Part shown: piece by piece, positions 41,925 through 49,746 of the stretch | Numbering within the stretch: position 1 is the first letter of the stretch | How the letters are laid out: every line of letters starts with the position of its first letter | From: RI-106 sp964496875 | Lineage (GTDB): Bacteria > Cyanobacteriota > Vampirovibrionia > Obscuribacterales > Obscuribacteraceae | DNA length: 64,000 nucleotides | Direction of reading: 5' to 3' | NCBI GenBank assembly: GCA_964496875.1 | Contig: CAZCBH010000004.1 | Span: 1-64,000 of the forward strand | The notes under the pieces: generated by a model | The model's database searches: none | What the model saw: only the letters and a program-made list of their open reading frames with translations | Told to the model about the DNA's origin: nothing | Position numbers and translations under genes: made by a program

Positions 41925-43151
41925 TCAAAATCGGATCCCGGGATTCAAAATAGATTCCGGGTCGAAGCGTTTTTTTATGGTCTCTTTCAGAGCAGATAAT
42001 CTGGTGGTATTGTCCTGATTGCCCTGATTAATTGATTTGACCATGTATAGACCGTCGTCGGATCTATGTGCCAGGGTGATGGCGCCGGCCAGGCTGCACC
42101 GCTCCGCCAGGGAGGCAAGTTTGCGCTCCAGTGATTCGAGATGATTTTCTTTTAGTTTCAAGGTCAGCTTGCCCGGGACCGGTCTCAGGCTGAATGTACA
42201 CCCTTGAACTTCATTGAGAATCTCAGGAATAAGTTTGAGCGGAGCCGCTAGTTCCACCAGATCGCAGGCGGTGGTATCGCTAAGGCTGAAACCGGCTAAG
42301 TTATCGAGTATTCCGTCGAGGGCGCTTTTTTCAAGACGGTGAATCTGTCCAACACCGCTCATCTTAGAGGCCAGCTCTTCGAGATGGTCCAAAGACTCTT
42401 CCACCTCTTTCCGGTGTCCGAAATCGGCCACCAGGGCGAATCTCTCATAGTTCTCCGGCAAAAAATCCGCGCTCGCTATTTCGAGGACTTTTATCGCGAT
42501 ACCCGATGCAATCAAGCTCTTACAAAATTCAGGAATTATCTCGGTGGATTTTAAGGGCATCAAAAGGGCTTGCCTGAATTGAGGCAAGGCGAACAGTCTG
42601 AGATGGGCGCGGTGGCTTATCCCGAGCCAGGAGCGAGAGCCCACAAGCAGTTTTGTCAGATCGTAGCCGGTGACGTTCTTGACTATTTTGCCGCCGCTTT
42701 TGAAAGAGCTGCCGTCGGCCAAAATGGTATCAAGACCCAGAACCAGATTTCTCGGTCCACCGAAACCGGTGTCTAAAGGACCGCCGTTACCGGTTTCGAT
42801 GAGTTCGTTTACGGAAGAATTTGGAGAACTTCCATTTGCCGGCAGCCACTGTCCGGACCGAGCCAGATAGCGGTTCAGCTCAGCTATCTTTATGCCGGTC
42901 TCCACAGTGATAACCATATCTTCCAGAACATGCTCCACCACTCTGTCGAGGGCGGAAAGATCGATGGTTACAGCGCGTTCGTGCTCGCTTACCGCGCTTA
43001 CTTCACTTACAAAGGATACTTCGGTCAAGACCCTGGTTTTCTCTGCCGAAGCCGTTTCGAGAATTCGACTCAGTTCCGAGGCGTCTTCCGGTCTCAGGGA
43101 GGGGCTGATTTCTGACAGCGTCACCGGTTCATTACTTCCGTTTTTGTTCAT
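41925..43151 (-). CDS. glcE: Glycolate oxidase FAD-binding subunit
   Basis: The 408-residue protein has an FAD_binding_4 (PCMH-type) domain: VITVETGIKIAELNRYLARS, GQWLPANGSSPNSSVNELIE, GPRNLVLGLDTILADGSSF and KIVKNVTGYDLTKLLVGS, typical of GlcE. GlcE pairs with GlcD and GlcF to oxidise glycolate to glyoxylate on the membrane. It is somewhat longer than usual (about 350), with about 50 extra N-terminal residues. It starts 18 bases from the oppositely oriented csaB, so promoters must overlap coding sequence. The ribosome site before the ATG is weak. Confidence 0.88.
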   Translation of the reverse strand: MNKNGSNEPVTLSEISPSLRPEDASELSRILETASAEKTRVLTEVSFVSEVSAVSEHERAVTIDLSALDRVVEHVLEDMVITVETGIKIAELNRYLARSGQWLPANGSSPNSSVNELIETGNGGPLDTGFGGPRNLVLGLDTILADGSSFKSGGKIVKNVTGYDLTKLLVGSRSWLGISHRAHLRLFALPQFRQALLMPLKSTEIIPEFCKSLIASGIAIKVLEIASADFLPENYERFALVADFGHRKEVEESLDHLEELASKMSGVGQIHRLEKSALDGILDNLAGFSLSDTTACDLVELAAPLKLIPEILNEVQGCTFSLRPVPGKLTLKLKENHLESLERKLASLAERCSLAGAITLAHRSDDGLYMVKSINQGNQDNTTRLSALKETIKKRFDPESILNPGIRF

Positions 43152-43169
43152 AGAGAAACGATATCAGAA

Positions 43170-44396
43170 TTGCCGGTACTATTAAAACTGATCTCTGCTG
43201 ATATCATTGAAGGCGTTCAGGTCAATCGCTTTTCTTGTTCAGTAAGTACTTTGCCGGATATTTCCCACGACCTTATAGATAGTCATAGAAAGGATCTGGT
43301 GCTCGTCTCCGGCTACTATGGCTTCGGCAATCTTGGCGATGAAGCGATTCTGGAAGTTCTTTGTTCTCAGTTGAAGTCCGAATCTATCGTAGTGCTTTCG
43401 AACAATCCGCAGAAAACCGCCTCGACCTTTTCGGTAGCGGCCAGGAACCGTTGGAACCTGGTGAAGGTCTTCGCCCTCTTTCAAAGGACAAAGCTATTTG
43501 TCAGCGGCGGCGGTGGGCTCTTCCAGGACACCAGTTCGCTGCGTTCGGTTATTTACTATTCTCTTCTGCATTTGATGGCGAGGATGGCCGGGGTAAAAGT
43601 CCTGGTCTATGCCCAGGGACTGGGCCCACTGCGTTCACCGGTGGCTAAGTATCTGACCTCGTTGTCGATGCGCTTTTCCGATTCGATTACGGTAAGAGAT
43701 CCGCAGTCGCTGAGCCTGCTTCGAGACTGGGGTCTTGGCGGTCATCTCACTGCCGACCCTGTTTGGTCTCTTGAGCCCGGCAATCTTCCCTTAGAGATTG
43801 AGAGCGAACTGGAGCGTTTCAAAAAAGATGGCGATGGTGACACCATTTTGATAGGGCTATCTTTGAGGGAGCATTCATCGATGGATGAGAACTCTCTTAA
43901 AAAGTTCAAGAAGATTCTCGTCGCGTCCTTGCCGCCGAATGCGGTGCTGGTTCCTCTGGTTTTGCAGAAGGATCAAGATAGTCGTCCATTGGAGTCGGTC
44001 ATCGATGAATGGACGAGGGAAGGGCGAGCTGTGCTCGGATTCGACGCGGATTCTCTAGAGCGTCCCAGCCAGTGGCTCGCCCTGATTGGCCGGCTCGATT
44101 TTGTTGTCGGCATGCGTCTTCATTCATTGATCATGGCTCTGGGAGCCGGAGTACCTGTATTTGGGCTCTCTTACGACCCCAAAGTTGAAAAGGTGATGAA
44201 AGAGTTCGGGCAATTTTTCTTAAATTTGATCAATGATCGGGCGATTTTTGAGGACGATCAGGCTATGGAAAAACTGTTGAAAGAAGCGCTATTGCGTCGT
44301 CAAGATAGTATTCAGTCTTTGAAAAAGCCCCTGGATGAGGCTCGCCGGGCCGCTTGCATGAATATCCGGTTTATAGATAGAATTTTAGGCAGGTAA
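43170..44396 (+). CDS. csaB: Polysaccharide pyruvyl transferase
   Basis: CsaB adds ketal-linked pyruvate to cell-wall polysaccharide, the ligand for SLH-domain proteins. The 408-residue protein shows the family strands VLVSGYYGFGNLGDEAILEV (about 44-63), LFVSGGGGLFQDTSS, VLVYAQGLGPLRSP and VGMRLHSLIMALGAGVPVFG. The frame begins with a TTG at 43170; the first 40 residues look unconserved and translation may start later, which would widen the 18-base gap to glcE. Followed 33 bases later by the TagA-like transferase. A partner S-layer/SLH gene is not in the window. Confidence 0.87.
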   Translation: MPVLLKLISADIIEGVQVNRFSCSVSTLPDISHDLIDSHRKDLVLVSGYYGFGNLGDEAILEVLCSQLKSESIVVLSNNPQKTASTFSVAARNRWNLVKVFALFQRTKLFVSGGGGLFQDTSSLRSVIYYSLLHLMARMAGVKVLVYAQGLGPLRSPVAKYLTSLSMRFSDSITVRDPQSLSLLRDWGLGGHLTADPVWSLEPGNLPLEIESELERFKKDGDGDTILIGLSLREHSSMDENSLKKFKKILVASLPPNAVLVPLVLQKDQDSRPLESVIDEWTREGRAVLGFDADSLERPSQWLALIGRLDFVVGMRLHSLIMALGAGVPVFGLSYDPKVEKVMKEFGQFFLNLINDRAIFEDDQAMEKLLKEALLRRQDSIQSLKKPLDEARRAACMNIRFIDRILGR

Positions 44397-44429
44397 GGCA
44401 AATTTTATCTCTCGAGAAGGCATCTTCTA

Positions 44430-45320
44430 ATGGCAACTGCTGGCAACAATTTCGAATCTAGACAGAAAGTACTGGGATATCCCGTGGATGTGGTCAATGA
44501 GAGCGAAGCGCTTTCTATGATCGAGAAAAGCTGGGGGTTATCCAGGACCATGCATGTGGTCACGATCAACGCCGAGATGGTCATCCAGGCCCAGAAAGAC
44601 AATCGGCTGGATAGGATCATCCGTCATGCACATCTTATCGTTCCCGATGGTGCCGGCGCGGTCTTCGCTCTCAGGCTGGACGGACATGACAGTGTGCGGG
44701 TGCCGGGTATTGAGCTTGCCGAAAAGGCGCTCTCGTCGGCGGCCGGAAAAGGCATTCCCGTAGCTCTTCTGGGGAGCAAAGCCGACATTATCGAGAAGCT
44801 GCGCAAAGATCTTCCAAAAATCCATCCCGGTCTCAATATTTGCGCTTCCCATGACGGCTATATAAGTGAAGCCGAAGAAGAAGCGGTGGTGCGTGAAATC
44901 GCCGAGAGAAAGCCCGGCTTACTGCTTGTGGCTATGGGGGTACCGCGACAAGAGTATTTTATCGACAAATGGATCAGTCTCTTCCCCGGTACAGTAATAA
45001 TTGGAGTGGGCGGCAGTTTCGATGTCTTCGCCGGAGCAGTCAAACGGGCGCCGCTTCTCTTTCAGAAGCTTCATCTCGAGTGGTTCTATAGATTGATGAA
45101 AGAGCCATGGAGATTCAATCGTATGGCTTCCACCCTGCCTAATTTCGCTTTTCAAGTGTTATTCAATCATTTTTTTAATTCGAGCCCCCGGGCGATATCG
45201 GCTTCGGATCCACATCCCAGTGCCGGGCGGCGCAGCCATGCTCCCAAGAAGAGAAGAGGGCGGGACCCCCAGGACAGATCTAAAAAATCGACTGAATCCA
45301 AAGAGTCCACCGATATATAG
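44430..45320 (+). CDS. WecG/TagA/CpsF-family glycosyltransferase
   Basis: These GT26 enzymes transfer N-acetylmannosamine or a uronate to a polyprenyl-linked sugar in teichoic-acid, enterobacterial common antigen or capsule assembly. The 296-residue protein has VTINAEMVIQAQ, IVPDGAGAVFALRLDG, LLLVAMGVPRQEYFIDKW, VGGSFDVFAGAVKRAP and HLEWFYRLMKEPWR, all family markers. A Ser/Lys/Arg-rich tail of about 40 residues is extra and probably interacts with the membrane. It sits in the csaB-tagA-mrnC run; the acceptor cannot be told from sequence. Confidence 0.9.
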   Translation: MATAGNNFESRQKVLGYPVDVVNESEALSMIEKSWGLSRTMHVVTINAEMVIQAQKDNRLDRIIRHAHLIVPDGAGAVFALRLDGHDSVRVPGIELAEKALSSAAGKGIPVALLGSKADIIEKLRKDLPKIHPGLNICASHDGYISEAEEEAVVREIAERKPGLLLVAMGVPRQEYFIDKWISLFPGTVIIGVGGSFDVFAGAVKRAPLLFQKLHLEWFYRLMKEPWRFNRMASTLPNFAFQVLFNHFFNSSPRAISASDPHPSAGRRSHAPKKRRGRDPQDRSKKSTESKESTDI

Positions 45321-45325
45321 GCGAG

Positions 45326-45748
45326 ATGATTTTCAAAAGCGACATGAGCCCGGAAGATGCCCGGGAACTCTCCTTGAGAAATCTTGCTCATCTTGGTGAT
45401 GCTGTTTTCGAGCTCTATGAACGAGAGAAAGAAGTCTCTGAGAAGAAGCTTGCCAAGCAGATCCACAAACAAGTGGTCTCCAGGGTCAATGCCAGAAGCC
45501 AGGCAGAGTTGCTGCACCGCATATCTGAGAGCCTGAATGAAGCCGAGAGCGATTTAGTGCGCCGGGCTCGAAATTTGAAAGCCGGCAATTTCAAAAAGGT
45601 CGATCAAGCCGTCTATCGACAAGCCACCGCTTTTGAAGCCTTATTAGGATATCTGTATGTCACCGATATGGAGCGCCTGAAGCAGATTCTCGCCTTAACC
45701 GATGCAGAGGATTTAGAGAAGCTCGCAGATCTCACAGATATTGAGTAA
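45326..45748 (+). CDS. mrnC: Mini-ribonuclease 3
   Basis: Mini-III is a dimeric RNase III catalytic domain without the RNA-binding domain; in Bacillus it matures 23S rRNA and it is common in cyanobacteria. The 140-residue protein has the catalytic LAHLGDAVFELY (about 20-31), ARNLKAGNFKKVDQAVYRQA and TAFEALLGYLYV, with the family acidic residues. It begins 5 bases after the TagA-like gene, so it is co-transcribed. Confidence 0.92.
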   Translation: MIFKSDMSPEDARELSLRNLAHLGDAVFELYEREKEVSEKKLAKQIHKQVVSRVNARSQAELLHRISESLNEAESDLVRRARNLKAGNFKKVDQAVYRQATAFEALLGYLYVTDMERLKQILALTDAEDLEKLADLTDIE

Positions 45749-45892
45749 TGTGTCCGATCAAATCGAAGCCGCCGACGAATCCTTAACAATAGGTTGTAAT
45801 GGCGCGATGGCAGAGATTGTAGTGTTACCTTAAATTTCGAAGACCTTCTGCGTCTGCTTTCAATTCATTTCAATTCAGGGGACCCCAGGCCG

Positions 45893-47014
45893 GTGAGTTT
45901 AAGCTCGGAAGACATCTACAGATGCCTTATGGACAAGAGTGCTGATGGTTACATCGTCAGCGATTCAAGGGGCCTGATTGTCAGCTGCAACAGTGCTGTT
46001 GTCAAGCTGGTTGGCAAAGAGGAGAGTCAACTGGTGGGCTCCCAGTTGTCGAGCCTGATCGACTTTGAAAGAGACGAGGCCAAAGATGCCTCCGGGGCTG
46101 TCTCTCCTTTGCCTGCCGGAGCCGACAAGCATGGTATCGAGAACGTCAAGACCGCTGCCGTTATAGGCAAAGCCGGCAACGAATTTTTGATGCCGGTTAC
46201 CCATACGCCCATCGGCTCGGATAACGGTAAAAGCGATAACTTCCTGACGATTATTTATATCCTCCAGGCAAGCACCGTTCAACAGGCCCAGACAGAGTTC
46301 GTCAGCACTGTCAGTCATGAATTGCGGACCCCTCTAACCAGTATCAAAGGTTTTGCCGATACTATCTTGAGAGCCGGTGATCGAATCGATGTCGCGGCCC
46401 AGCGACGTTATATCGGCATCATCAAAGATCAAGCCGACCGATTGACCCGGCTTGTGGAAGATCTTCTTGCCGTATCTCGGCTGGAGTCGAAAAGACTGCA
46501 GTTGACGATTCGCGCCATAGATCTGAAAGAGGCGGTGGAGAGAGTACAGCGCAATCTTTCAGAAAAGGCAGGCGATCATTCTGTCGATGTCCGCTTCGGA
46601 CCAGGGATTCCGCCGGTCTGGGCAGATGCAGATAGATTGGAGCAGATTCTCACCAATCTCATAGATAATGCCATCAAATACTCACCGGCTAATACCACTG
46701 TAACCGTATCTGCCAACGTTATTTCCCAGGATGATCCCAAGCAGCCCGAGATGATCGAGATCTGTGTCAATGACCAGGGTGTGGGCATCTCTAAAGAGAA
46801 TATCCCAAAAATCTTTTCTAAGTTCAGCCGTCTCGATAATCCCCTGGTGCGCCAGACCGAAGGCACCGGGCTCGGTTTATACATAACCAGATCTCTGGTG
46901 CTTGCTCTGGGCGGGGATATCAGCATTACCTCCGAGCCTGGCAATACCACTTTCACGGTCAAGCTCCCCTCGGCGAGCCTCGAAATGCAGGCGGCAAGGG
47001 GTAGGGACATCTGA
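45893..47014 (+). CDS. Cytoplasmic PAS-domain histidine kinase
   Basis: The 373-residue protein has a PAS domain at about 8-125, HisKA with His142 in VSTVSHELRTPLTSIKGF, and HATPase_c with QILTNLIDNAIKYSPA, NDQGVGIS and GTGLGLYITRSL. There is no membrane segment, so it senses a cytoplasmic cue through PAS. Its TGA overlaps the ATG of the next gene by one base (TGATG), marking that protein as its partner. That partner lacks normal phospho-acceptors. The start is a GTG. Confidence 0.92.
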   Translation: MSLSSEDIYRCLMDKSADGYIVSDSRGLIVSCNSAVVKLVGKEESQLVGSQLSSLIDFERDEAKDASGAVSPLPAGADKHGIENVKTAAVIGKAGNEFLMPVTHTPIGSDNGKSDNFLTIIYILQASTVQQAQTEFVSTVSHELRTPLTSIKGFADTILRAGDRIDVAAQRRYIGIIKDQADRLTRLVEDLLAVSRLESKRLQLTIRAIDLKEAVERVQRNLSEKAGDHSVDVRFGPGIPPVWADADRLEQILTNLIDNAIKYSPANTTVTVSANVISQDDPKQPEMIEICVNDQGVGISKENIPKIFSKFSRLDNPLVRQTEGTGLGLYITRSLVLALGGDISITSEPGNTTFTVKLPSASLEMQAARGRDI

Positions 47015-48330
47015 TGCTTCTACCCAAGCCCCAGATTCTGGTTATTCATCAAACCCGGCAGGCGGCCGACTATGCTTCGGTGCTCGAAAAAACCGGCGCC
47101 AGAGTTAGTGCTGTCGCCTCTTTCGAAGAGGCGAATGAGCTTCTCTCCTTCCTTCATCCGGATTTGATCGTTCTGTCGGCCAACATGCCCGAAGGAGATG
47201 GCAGGCTGTATTGTCAGCAGATTCGTGCCACCGTTGTTCATCCCAGACCGGTTCTGGTATTGCTCCATCCGTCCGATGATGTGAACGAAAGAATCAATGC
47301 CTTCAGATATGGTGCCGACGACGTGCTCGCCGATCCTATAGACAAAAACGAGCTTGCTATAAGGGTTCTGGCCCATTTGAGGCGCCGCCAGGAAGAGTTC
47401 TCCAATCCGCTCACTCAGTTGCCCGGTCCCAATATGATAAGGCGTATGTTGGAGCAGCATCTGGTCTCCGATCGATCCTGGGCCGCTATGTCTATCGATT
47501 TGAATAAAATAAGGGTCTATAACGAGACCTATGGCGATCTTGCCGGAGATCAGTTGATCAAGGCTCTGGGAGCCATTCTTACAGACATAGCAGACGAGAA
47601 CGACTTTGTCGGACATATCGAAGCCGATGACTTCATCATGACCACACCGCCTGCCGAAGCGGCCCGGAAAGCGGAGCGCATCTGTCAGCAGTTCGATACT
47701 ATAAGCACTAGATTCTATCCCAAAGGCGATCTCGAAAGAGGTTACCTGATCTCGACCGGACGCGGCGGTATCAGAAGAAGGATTCCCCTTATCTCTATCG
47801 CAATTGGTATTGTGGACAGTACCAAGCGTCGATTCCACAGTTATGTCGATGTCTTGACCACGGCAAGGGATGCTCGCTATCTGGCCAAGGAAAAGGCAGA
47901 GTCCTGCTATGTCGTTAGTCAGACCCAGAGCGATGCCGGTCGGGTCGAGATGACCAGCTCCAAGATTCTGGTGGTGGAGCCTGATGGTGCCATGGCTTGT
48001 CTCTTGCAAGAGACCCTCTCTTTAGAGGGTTATATTGTCGATGTCACTGCCTCTGCCGATGATGCCCTGGAGATGTGCAAATATGATCCTCATCCGGATC
48101 TGGTTTTGCTCGAATCGAATCTAACCGACAGAGTGATGGATGGCTGGAAGCTCTGTCAGAAGCTCAAAGAAGACAACGAACTATCCAAGATCTGGGTGGT
48201 AATGGCAACCTCCCATCCGGATCAATCGAGAGCGCTGGAAGCCGGTGCCGATCTGTATCTTCCCAAACCTTTCGATATGCCGAGCTTGCTCACCGAGATA
48301 AGTCAACTCTTGAAGAAATCGCTCGCCTGA
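47014..48330 (+). CDS. Degenerate REC-GGDEF-REC protein
   Basis: The 438-residue protein has three signalling domains, all altered. REC1 (about 6-122) has Ser55 where the phospho-acceptor Asp should be (LIVLSANMPEGDG), no acidic pair after strand 1, and Asp for the conserved Lys. The middle (about 134-300) is a GGDEF fold (SIDLNKIRVYNETYGDLAGD), but the GGDEF loop reads EADDF at 203-207. REC2 (about 317-436) has Glu367 in place of Asp (LVLLESNL) yet keeps the Lys in PKPF. It probably does not make c-di-GMP and may act by binding. Coupled to the upstream kinase. Confidence 0.88.
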   Translation: MLLPKPQILVIHQTRQAADYASVLEKTGARVSAVASFEEANELLSFLHPDLIVLSANMPEGDGRLYCQQIRATVVHPRPVLVLLHPSDDVNERINAFRYGADDVLADPIDKNELAIRVLAHLRRRQEEFSNPLTQLPGPNMIRRMLEQHLVSDRSWAAMSIDLNKIRVYNETYGDLAGDQLIKALGAILTDIADENDFVGHIEADDFIMTTPPAEAARKAERICQQFDTISTRFYPKGDLERGYLISTGRGGIRRRIPLISIAIGIVDSTKRRFHSYVDVLTTARDARYLAKEKAESCYVVSQTQSDAGRVEMTSSKILVVEPDGAMACLLQETLSLEGYIVDVTASADDALEMCKYDPHPDLVLLESNLTDRVMDGWKLCQKLKEDNELSKIWVVMATSHPDQSRALEAGADLYLPKPFDMPSLLTEISQLLKKSLA

Positions 48331-48346
48331 TTTTAAGCCTTCGGTC

Positions 48347-48988
48347 TCAATCTAATTTTGTCGGGGTCTCTTCGATATTTTCGTTGACCACCGAAATTAT
48401 CCAGTCCACCGCTTCGCTAATTGACCGGGCCTGGAAGTCCGGCTTCACCGGCCACTGATAGTCGCCTTTCTGAACTCTCTCACCATAGCCTGTTTCAACT
48501 AGTATGCCGCGGGCACCGCAGTTTTTGGCGAGTTCCACATCGGTGGCTTTATCACCGACAACGAAGGACAGTTCTCTATCCAGGTTCTCGTGATCTTTGT
48601 AAGCTTGCTCGACCATGCCTACGGCGGGTTTTCGACAATCGCAATCCCTGGCGTATTTTTCTATTTTGGCATCCGGAGCCGGAAGATGGGGACAATAGTA
48701 GACCGCATCCAAGAATGCGCCTTGATCCGCCAGCAGTTTCTCCAGCCTTTGATTAAGGGCAAGAATATGGTCTTCCGGGTAATAATCCCTGGCGGCACCG
48801 GTCTGGTTGGTGACAAGAATCGCTTTGATCCCCAGCATGTTAAGGCGCTTGACCGCCTCGGCCGCACCATCGATAAGATTGAGATCCTCCAGATTTTTTA
48901 TGTATCCGGCTTCTATGTTCAAGGTACCGTCACGATCCAGAAATACTACAGGACGCTTTTCGCTTTTGTCGTGCTTCGAATTCATCAT
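48347..48988 (-). CDS. gmhB: D-glycero-D-manno-heptose 1,7-bisphosphate phosphatase-like HAD enzyme
   Basis: GmhB removes the 1-phosphate during ADP-heptose synthesis for LPS core. The protein of about 213 residues has HAD motifs FLDRDGTLN, VTNQTGAARDYY, and VVGDKATDVELAKNCG. Between them is the zinc loop typical of GmhB, with YYCPHLP and DCDCRKP supplying Cys and His. It supports an LPS-bearing outer membrane. Three start codons compete (GTG 48997, ATG 48988, ATG 48985); I use 48988. It converges with the preceding gene 16 bases away. Histidinol-phosphate phosphatases are close relatives, so specificity is not certain. Confidence 0.85.
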   Translation of the reverse strand: MMNSKHDKSEKRPVVFLDRDGTLNIEAGYIKNLEDLNLIDGAAEAVKRLNMLGIKAILVTNQTGAARDYYPEDHILALNQRLEKLLADQGAFLDAVYYCPHLPAPDAKIEKYARDCDCRKPAVGMVEQAYKDHENLDRELSFVVGDKATDVELAKNCGARGILVETGYGERVQKGDYQWPVKPDFQARSISEAVDWIISVVNENIEETPTKLD

Positions 48989-49060
48989 ATAAATCACCGG
49001 GCTGCTCTTGAAAAAGTATACTCGCTGTTGCTGAAATCTCTCTTCCCAAGCCGCTCAAGA

Positions 49061-49100
49061 AGTAAATCTAAGTAACTCAAAGTAACTCAAAGTAACCTAT
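49061..49100 (+). repeat. Four 10-bp tandem repeats
   Basis: AAGTAAATCT, AAGTAACTCA, AAGTAACTCA and AAGTAACCTA lie head to tail just upstream of the BlaI-type operator dyad. One helical turn per unit would place sites on the same DNA face, so this may be a protein-binding array. Confidence 0.5.
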
Positions 49101-49110
49101 AAGGTTTTGA

Positions 49111-49132
49111 TTTAGGTAACCAACTACCTAAA
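49111..49132. promoter_or_regulatory. Operator dyad upstream of the BlaI-type gene
   Basis: A perfect 8-bp inverted repeat, TTTAGGTA (49111-49118) and TACCTAAA (49125-49132), with a 6-base centre, ends 52 bases before the ATG at 49185. BlaI/MecI repressors bind dyads of similar size in their own promoters, so autorepression is likely. The half-site differs from the TACA core known for BlaI. Confidence 0.55.
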
Positions 49133-49184
49133 GTCGTCGGTCTGTGTTACGATTTTCCAAAGCCTTAGTATCTGGTGAGTTTGC

Positions 49185-49595
49185 ATGAGATTACACGACG
49201 ATAACGCGTCCTTTCGATTCAATCAGGTTGGACTGAAGAAGTTTCTTGGCGACCTGGAATGCGAAATCATGGAGCTGGTCTGGAAGCTCTCCAGCTCGAA
49301 TCCTACTGTTACCGTAAGAGAAGTCTACGACGCATTGAGAAAGAAGCGTGAGATAGCTTATACGACGGTAATGACCACCATGGTAAGACTTTCTGAAAAG
49401 GGTCTTTTGAAGATAGTGGACAAAGCCGGATTGGCCAATTGTTATGTGCCCGAGTCCGACAGAGAGACTTTCATAAGGAACTCGGTAGAACATGTACTGG
49501 ACATCTTCTTTAGCGAGTTTCCCGATGAGTGCTCCGAGTTCGTCGCCGGGATGATGAGTCGCAAGCGTCCGAAGAAATCGACAAGAAGAAGATAG
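49185..49595 (+). CDS. BlaI/MecI-family transcriptional regulator
   Basis: The 136-residue protein is a winged-helix repressor: GDLECEIMELVWKLSS in helix 1, TVTVREVYDALRKKREIAYT into the recognition helix, TVMTTMVRLSEKGLL, then a C-terminal dimerisation helix. BlaI proteins repress beta-lactamase genes and are relieved when the BlaR1 protease cuts them; relatives in cyanobacteria control other genes. No BlaR1-type protease or beta-lactamase is nearby. GGTGAG lies 7 bases before the ATG. A basic Lys/Arg tail of about 12 residues is extra. Operator dyad at 49111. Confidence 0.85.
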   Translation: MRLHDDNASFRFNQVGLKKFLGDLECEIMELVWKLSSSNPTVTVREVYDALRKKREIAYTTVMTTMVRLSEKGLLKIVDKAGLANCYVPESDRETFIRNSVEHVLDIFFSEFPDECSEFVAGMMSRKRPKKSTRRR

Positions 49596-49634
49596 TAGCA
49601 GGCGCAAACGGACTATATTTGACTATTGAAAGAG

Positions 49635-49669
49635 AACGGCTTCAGCATTCTGAAGCCGTTTCCTTTTAC
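49635..49669 (+). terminator. Terminator after the BlaI-type gene
   Basis: AACGGCTTCAG (49635-49645) pairs perfectly with CTGAAGCCGTT (49650-49660) across a 4-base loop, followed by a T-rich run. Confidence 0.85.
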
Positions 49670-49692
49670 TGCTTGTATTTGCACACAACAAA

Positions 49693-49721
49693 AGAAAAGA
49701 GGGACGGTGACACCGTCCCTC
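49693..49721 (-). terminator. Terminator after the first secretin gene
   Basis: GAGGGACGG (49699-49707) pairs with CCGTCCCTC (49713-49721), loop of 5. On minus it is followed by TTTTCTTT. It lies 26 bases past the secretin stop at 49747. Confidence 0.85.
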
Positions 49722-49746
49722 TTCATTACTCTTACTGATACCGCGA

